A stretch of DNA of 64,000 nt. Source: Solobacterium sp. (GTDB lineage: Bacteria > Bacillota_I > Bacilli_A > Erysipelotrichales > Erysipelotrichaceae). The translations under genes and the position numbers were made by a program. Below are positions 51,160 to 60,100 of this stretch, piece after piece. Within the stretch, counting starts at the first letter, position 1, and the number at the start of each line of letters is the position of its first letter. Below the pieces are notes generated by a model. It did no database searches and was not told where the DNA came from. It saw only the letters and a program-made list of their open reading frames with translations. The DNA is taken from positions 34,553 to 98,552 of the forward strand of contig JAGAVW010000025.1 of NCBI GenBank assembly GCA_017941735.1, given 5' to 3'.

Positions 51160-54100
51160 ATGAAATCTAAAAAGTTCCTAGCCATTCTATTGTCGATTTT
51201 CACAGTTTTTTCCAACATTACGGCAAATACCGTATACGCTGTAGATGAACCGGTGGAAAATACAGAATCGACAGAAGCCGTTTCGGAAGAAACGCCTGCA
51301 GAAGAAGTAGCGTCAGAGGTTGTACAAGAAGAAGTGCAACCGGAAGAAGCTGCGCCTGTTGTTGAAGAGGCTGCTCCAGTCGTGGAGGAAGCTGCTCCTG
51401 TTGTTGAAGAGGTAGCTCCTGTACAAGAGGAAGTTGCGCCTGTGGTGGAAGAAGCTCCAGTTGTTGAAGAACAAGCTCTAACCGCAACAGCAGCTCCTGT
51501 TGAAGAAGCACCTGTCGTAGAGGAGCCAACTGCAGAGCCAGAGAAAGTAGAAGAAGCTGTGGTTGTAGAAGAAACACCAGCTGCAGAAGTTGTGGAAGAA
51601 GCACCACAAGAAGTTGCCAAAGAAGAAGTTGTTGAAGAAGCGCAACCAGAAGTGGTGGAAGATGAAGCAGTGGTAGAAGAACCTGCAGAACCACAACAAG
51701 AAGAAGTAGAAGAAGAGCAAGAAGAAGTTGTCGAAGAAGAAGTCGAAGTGAAGATGCCTGCACAAAACATGAAGGCAAGTTCACCAGAGATGGATGTTTT
51801 CGTACAAATCGATGAAGGGATTTTTCCGGAAGATATCACTATGGTTGTTCGTCAATTCTCTAGCGAACAAACCAAAGCCATCGTCCAAGCATTAAATGAA
51901 AACGTAGAAGTCGTCGATGCAGTGGCAGTTGATATCAGTTTTTATAGTTACAAAGATGGAAGACGTGTCAAAGTTGATCCAGTTAACCCCGCTGGTGTAC
52001 ACGTTCAATTAACACCTTACCGTGAAATTCAAGGTGAAATACACAATGTCGTTCACATTGATGATAATGGAAATGCCGAAATCGTAGCCGAAGCTAATAA
52101 AGATGGTGCATCTTTTGATTCGGTTGGTTTCTCTGTTTATGCAATTGTTGGTGAAGATGGAAAAAGTGCTGATGAAGAAGAAGCTCGTAGAACATATATC
52201 TTCTATCGTCCAACCGTATGGCCTGTAACCAACACTGAATCTGAATATGTGGAATGGGCAAGAGAAATTGTTAAGAATGGAGATATTCTAGTTGAACCTG
52301 GAACACCATCCTTACCATCTAATCCAGATACATATTTCAATGGTTGGTATGCAGAAGGTAGCGAAACACGCATGACCTTCGGCAATGCAATTGATGATAT
52401 TCCTACCGCAATGGGTTCAACCGATCAAGAAGTTAAAGTTTACGCACGCTATATCGATAAATATGTCGCTATATTCTATGATGAGGAAGGCGATATCGAA
52501 CGTGAAAAAGTAGGTGGACCTGGTGACGAAATTACCATGGATGTTGAAATTCCTGGTATCGAAGAAAAAGGAATGAAACTTGTTGGGTGGTCTACAACAG
52601 AAGGTGCAACAAATCCGGAATATGAATTAACCGATACATATACATTTGTCGATGATGATGTTGATTTCTATCCAGTGTTGAAACCAGTACGTAAGATTCA
52701 ATTCTTTGAGAATTCCGATACAGCTAGTTTTACGGCACCTATTTATGTCGTTCCTGGGGAAACAATTCCAGTGGTAACAGAACCAACAAATCCTGGATAT
52801 ACCTTTACAGGTTGGTATGAAGATGAGGAATGCACAACTCTATTTGATATGCTAACTGATGGCACAAAAGTGATGCCAGATGGGGAAGGCGATTTACAAC
52901 TTTATGCCGGATGGGAAGGCGAAGAAGTTAATTTTGAAGTATATATCTGGGCTGAAACTATGGACGATGATGGAAATCCATATCCAGCAGATGCTCAAGA
53001 AAAATATGCAGTTAAGGTTAACTTCATGGATACCTTACCTGCAGGCACAATTGTTGATCGTTCTAAATTAATCGAGATTTACCAAGAACATCAAGCTGAA
53101 ATTGATGCATCTTTTAATCACGACTATTATGTGAATGTCACAGATTTTGATACTTATTCCGAAGAGATTAAAGGGGATGGTTCAACCATCTTAAATATCT
53201 ACTTCGATTTAAAAGAATTCACCTTTACATTCCATAATGCAAGTGCAAGCGCTAAGTGGCGTGTTACTGATATTATCCATATCGAAAATGGCGAAGAAGT
53301 CGGTGTAGGTGGAGGAAATGATTATACCTTTACCGCTAAATTAGGTCAAAATATTACTGATTTATGGCCAAGCTTTACTTTTACAACAAGCCGTACAGAG
53401 TCTCCAAATTATTATTCGCAATATCCAGTATTTGGATGGAGAATTAGTCCAACATCAGCTGGAACGGATACACAACCAGGAACATCCGCTAGTAACTTTA
53501 TTACACATCGTCACAGAGCTACTACAGATATCTTTTATAAGGTAAATAATGTTCCACAAGAAGTTACAAATTTCTGGCCACATGGTGCAAATAATAATAC
53601 TTCAGTAGATTTAACGGCATATTATGTAGAGAAAGTTCAAGATGGCAAAGAATATGATTCAAGCCTTGTACGTCGTACGCGTAGCGGTGTGGAATATGTA
53701 GAAATGCCAGAATATACACAGCATCTTACTTATTCGCAAACTGGTTATAATGCACGTAAAACAATCGAAGGTTATTCGTATATCACTTGGGAATCAGATA
53801 CGAATCGTTCCATTCGTTATTATTACTATAATCAAAATAAATATGACATTATTTTCCATAACTATAATGCCGAAAGTACAGTAACCGATATCGAATATAA
53901 ACAAGATATTTCTCAATATGCGAGCTATGTACCAAGTAGGGATGAAACGGGATTACCTGATTATTACACATTCGAAGGTTGGTATACCGATCGTCAGCAT
54001 ACCAATAGATATACATTCGATAATGCAACAATGCCTGCGCATAACTTGGTACTTTATGCTTATTGGAAACCATCTAACATTACGATTACGTTTGATGCAA

Positions 54101-57100
54101 ATGGTGGTTTGATTGATGGGGAACCAACAACAACGCAAGAAATTGAAGCAGATAGTTTAGCAACAAATCCTGGAACACCAGTGAGAGAGAATTATGAATT
54201 TATTGGTTGGGGTGTAGAAGGAAATCCGGATGACCGAATTGACTTCTCGCAACGTCGTTTCAGCGAAGATACAACTGTCGTTGCACACTGGACAGTAGCT
54301 TCGGAAGAATACACAATTGCTTATGAAGATGACCAAGGACATAGTGTTCCAACAGATTCAAATGTATATCGTTTTGGTTCCGAAATTGTCTTAAAGAAAT
54401 CACCAGTTTCTACAGAGACACACCATTTCCATGGATGGAAGATTAAGGGCTATGGAGATACCGTTTATTTACCAGGTGATGTCATCGTAATAAACGATCC
54501 TGAAATGGCAACTAATAATGTGATTACATTCCTTGCGTATCATGGAAACGAAGAACATGACCATGATTTAGAAGATGTTGTAACAATTACCTATCATTCC
54601 AATTATCCAGCTGAAAGTGGAAAAGCAGAAGAAACACAAACACAAGATAAGGATGATGATGGGAATGATTTGTTGCGTAATGTAGCGGTTACATCGAAAG
54701 GCGCAATATTCTCATTACAAGGTTACACCCTTGTTGGTTGGAATACAGCAGCAGATGGCAGTGGGTCTCATTTTGATTTAGGACAAACCATTTTTGCTGA
54801 CCATGCAGGCAACAATGATTTATATGGAGAATGGGAATTCGCACCAGATGTTGAATATACAATCGAACATTATAGACAAAGTGTGAATGATCCTGCTGTA
54901 TATGAAAAAGTAGATGCAGATACAGAAACAGAGATTGGTACAACTGGAACGCAAGTGACAGCTTCACCAAAGACCTATACTGGATTTACTTTTGATGAAA
55001 CACGTACAGGTACAGAAAACACAGGTACAATTTTAGCGGATGGTTCCTTAGTATTAAAAGTTTACTATAGCCGTAACGGTGGCTATACCTTAACTTATAA
55101 ATACATTGGTGTAGTACCAGATGGTGCAACGTTACCAGATCCTGAAACGGATTTGAAATATGGCCAACAAGTAACAGCTTCAACAACACCTGCTGAAGGG
55201 GAAGTATTTAATGGATATAAATTCTTAGGTTGGCAAAAAGAACAAGAATCGCTTGTATTTGTAGATGGTGTTGTTACAATGCCTGACCGTAATGTTATCC
55301 TCGATGGTTCTTGGGAAGCAGTTCCTGTAAATTATCTTGTTAAAATTTATGAGCAAAATATCGATGATGATGAATACACGCTCATACAAACAGATACAAA
55401 AGAAGCAACAACCGGTACAACGGTAACCGAAACGCCACAAGCTACAGAAGGATTTACATTCAATGCAGATTTAAGTAAGAATGGATTGGTTGTAAAAGGC
55501 GATCCAAATGATCCAACGGTAATCGAACTATACTTTGATCGTAATGTGTATACCGTTACCTATGCTTATACAAACTATTCATCTTTAACAGCTGCAGGTG
55601 GTGTAGCAAATCCTACCGATGCAGATTTGGCAACTATTACCGATACCTATCGCTATGGCCAACGTGTAACACCTAAAGTCAATGTAACAATTCCAACGAA
55701 TCCATCCGATGGTTATACTTTTGGAGGCTTCAAGACAAATCGTTATGGTGCAGAGTTTGATATGCCAGATGTAGATGATTTGGTCTTCTATGGAACCTTT
55801 GAACATATCGATGATGCAACCTATAAAGTGGAACATTATCAAAGAGGCTTAGATAAAGTAAACAATCAGTTAACGGATGAATATACATTAAAAGATACTG
55901 ATACAAATACGGCATCGGCTGGTACGCAAGCTACTTATGTTGATAAAGCATATGAAGGCTATGATTTAAAAGAAAATCAAGTGAAATACTTCACACGTCC
56001 AAAAGATGCAACAGATGACACACAAGATGTAGAAGTTACCGATACAACGGTTATTGGTGGCAATAACATTAAAGTTGTCAAAGTTTACTACGAACCAATT
56101 AAATATGATTTAACTTATAAATATACAAGTGATGTACCAAACGAAAGTGCATTACCAACATCAAGCCAGTATTACTATGGAGCAGAAGTAAACTTAGCAG
56201 CAAATGCAACCGCTCCTGGGTATACTTTCTCGGGCTGGACGACTGTCATTGCGGGCGATGCACAAACCTTTGATATGCCTGCAAGAGCAGTTGTAGTCAG
56301 TGGTTCTTGGGAAGCAGAAGAAACAACTTATCAAGTTGAATACTATTATCAAGATCCAAATAATCCAACAGATTATGTAAAACAAGACGCTATGACAGAA
56401 ACTGTAAGCGGTCATAAGACGGGCGAAACAGTTTATGCTCAAACGGCAAAACCTGAAAATGGTTTAATTTATATGCCAGATTTAAGTACAGCAAGTGGAA
56501 CTGTTGCGGTAGATGCTTCAGGTAATCCAACGCTTGTCTTAAAGCTATATTATGCACGTAAGTCTTACCGTGTTTATTATCACTATGCAAATGATGTAGA
56601 TGGTGAAAATCCAGATGCTGCAACGATTGGAGATTATGATACAGACTTACACTTATTTGGTGAGAAAGTTTACTTCAAGGCAGATGCAACTGCTCCTGGA
56701 TATGACTTCAGTGGTTGGTCTGTAACAAGTTCAATTGAAACAGGTGAAGATGCAGGTGGTAAATACTTTATCATGCCAGCACGTGAAGCAAATGTTACAG
56801 GACGCTTTACACCAAAGACAGATACAGAATATAAGATTGAATATTATCAACAAAATCTAAATGATGATTCTGTATTTGATAAGGTTGATGCAGAAACCAA
56901 GACCTTAACTGGTACAACTGGTGCACATGTAAGTACAGCTACCATCGCGGATGGTGAAAAAGAATTTGCTGGATTTACATTAGATAAGACAGTTACTGGT
57001 ACGGTAAGTGAAGCCGATATTAAAGGTGATGGCACAACAACATTGAAGTTGTATTACACAAGAAATAGTTATACAGTTCAATACTATTATCGTAGTAGTG

Positions 57101-60100
57101 CTCCTACAGGTGGACCAACGATTGAAGAAGTCCGCACAGCTGCTGGAACACCAAAACAATATAAATATGGTGAAACAGTAACAACTGTAGGTACTGATGT
57201 AGTTCCAGATAAAGATGGTTATGATTTTGTTGGCTGGAAAGCAAATACCGTGGGAGATGGTGGTGAAGAAACCGTTGAACGTGGTGGAACGTTCACTATG
57301 CCAGCTTGGGATGTTGATATCTTTGGATCTTATGCACACGATGACCATGTCAAATATACAATCAATCACTGGGTATCTAATATTGGAAGTCCAGATACTT
57401 ATACAAAAGATAGTTTTGAAGAAGCATATGGTGAAACCGAGACCATGGCTTATGCAAGCCCATTAGCAAGATATACGAATGCTGGATATACCTATAACGC
57501 AACTAAGACAACACATGATGATCCAACTGTACAAGATCAAGGTAGCGTTACAATCAAAGGAGATGGCACAGCGGTTATTGATATTTACTATGATAGACAA
57601 TCATTTAATGTCACATATCAATATACAAATAGTGCGGTGAATCCAAATCCAACCGATCCAAGTGTATATAATGGAACCTATGAAGTTGGGGCAACTGTTG
57701 AACTGGCAGATCCTGCAACTGCAGTTGGTTATACCTTCTCAGGGTGGACGACTGTATTAGCTGGTGGAGCAACATCGTTCACAATGCCAGCAAGAGATGT
57801 TGTGGTCAGTGGTTCTTGGACAGCAAATCAAGTTCCTTACTATGTTGAATACTATTATCAAGATCCAAATAATCCTACTGAGTATGTAAAACAAGATAGT
57901 TTAACAGAAGAAGTAACTGGACACTATATGAATGAATTAGTATCCACAACGACAGACGCTCCTGAAAATGGTCTTGTATATAATTCAAGTAAGAGTAATT
58001 CAAGTGGAAGAATCACAGCTGAATTAGATGGTACTGAAGTCAAAGGAACCCTAGTATTGAAGTTGTATTATGATCGTAAAGAATATAATGTTTACTATCA
58101 CTATGCAACCGATGTAGAAGGTGAAAACCCAGATGCTGCAACAATCGAAAGTTATGATCCAAATACCTATCGTTATGGGCAAACAGTCAACTTCAAACCA
58201 GATGCAACAGCTCCTGGATATACATTCAGTGGTTGGTCTGTAACGAGCCAAATTCAAAGTGATGCAACTTCCTTTGTAATGCCTTCTAGAAATGTTAACG
58301 TAACAGGTAGTTGGACAGCAAACCCAACCACCTATAAGGTGAACATTTACGAAGAAAAAGTTGATGGAAGTGGATACGATGAAGTCTCTTCTACAGATAA
58401 GAATAGTACGACTGGTACATCTGTAACCGAAGTCATCGATGCACCTACTGGTTTCCATTACAATACCGATCGAAGTACTAATACTGGTAAGGTTGCGGTA
58501 GATGAACAAGGCAATCCAACGCTCGTACTGAACTTGTACTATGATCGTAACCAACATACTGTTACCTATGCATATACCAATTATGATGCATTAACTGCAG
58601 ATGGTGGTGTGGCTAATCCAGATGATACAGCATTAGCAACAGAAACAAGAACCTATCGTTATGGTGAAACTGTAAGTCCAGATGTCGATGTAATAATTAC
58701 AACAAATCCATATAATGGATGGTCCTTTGGTGGATTTGAAACACGTCGTTATGGTAAGACCTTCACAATGCCAGATGTAGACGGAATCGTTTACTATGGT
58801 ACATTCAACCATGAAGATCGTGCGGTCTATGTTGTTGAACATTGGGTACATGATGTAGATAAAGATGATAATGCTCTGTTAACTACTTATACTTATAAGG
58901 AAGGCGCAGAACATGATGGCTCAGCTGGTCAAACAGCTACATATGTCACACATTCCATTGATGGTTATACACCGGATACAAGTAATGTAATATTCATGTT
59001 AAGACCACTTGATAAACAAATGGGTGATACAAGTGGAGATATTCCTGCAACAGAAGGCAATAAGATTATTGGTTCTGCAGAAGGATATAAGCTTGTTATT
59101 GGTATTCCTTATGAACCAAGGAAATATCCAGTTACATATCAATATACCAATGACACACCTGGTTCTACTCCAACAACATTACCAACTACAGTAGATTACT
59201 ACTATGGTGCTAAGGTAAGTCCAGCAGATCCAGCAACCGCTGATGGATATACATTCAATGGTTGGAAACATAGAGTCAACCAAGCAGGTACCGAAACCGA
59301 CTTTACTGAACCATTTGAAATGCCAGCACGCGCTGTTATAATCTCTGGCTCTTGGACAGCAAATACCAATACACTTTATAAGGTATGGCACTGGTTTGAA
59401 GATCAAGCAACGGGTGATTATACACATAAATTTGTAGAATCTGGCACTGAGAAAGAATGTACAGGTCATGATTATCGAACCACTACCGGTACAGAAATTA
59501 CCGTATCGGTTGAAGATTATGATGGATATGAATTCAATAGCACAGCATCTGAAATCACAAAGACGATTACAGGTGATGGGCAAACCGTATTCAACCTCTA
59601 TTATGATTTAACAGAAGGATATAAGTTAACTTATAAATTTGAAGGTGATTATCCAACAGAAGTGGCTCTTCCTTCTGAAGTGACCGATCTACAATATACA
59701 GAAGAAGTAACAATTGATACAACAACGACAGATGGTTATGGTTACACATTCAACGGATGGCAAACCAAGCATGAAGGTGTTGAAATTGTTGATGGCAAAG
59801 TTAAGATGCCAGCAAGAGATGTTGAAATCATTGGTACTTGGACACCAAAGACAGATACAACTTATACAATTAAACACTTTGTTGAATCATTAACTACTCC
59901 TGGCGAATATGAACCTTATGGTAGTGCATATACTAGAACTGGTACAACTGGCTCAAATAGCGCATATGCAGTTCCAATTTCGAACCCAGGCTTCAAAGTC
60001 GATAATGATAAGACACGTAATGCTGCAGCAAATGCAAACCATTCGTTTACACCAGAATCTGGTGACAAAGTGACACGTATGACAGGCACCATAAAAGCAA

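Noticed and set aside
51218..51784. A 188-residue leucine-rich minus-strand frame that could look like a membrane protein
   Set aside because: The leucines come from the reverse of Glu/Ala/Pro codons in the acidic repeat, and no start signal is present.
51057..51839. Long minus-strand reading frames opposite the start of the giant gene, giving Ser/Thr/Cys-rich or Leu-rich proteins
   Set aside because: They are the antisense of a GAA/GTT-type low-complexity stretch. They lack ribosome binding sites and have no sensible domain, while the plus-strand frame is open for 3909 codons with a signal peptide and anchor.
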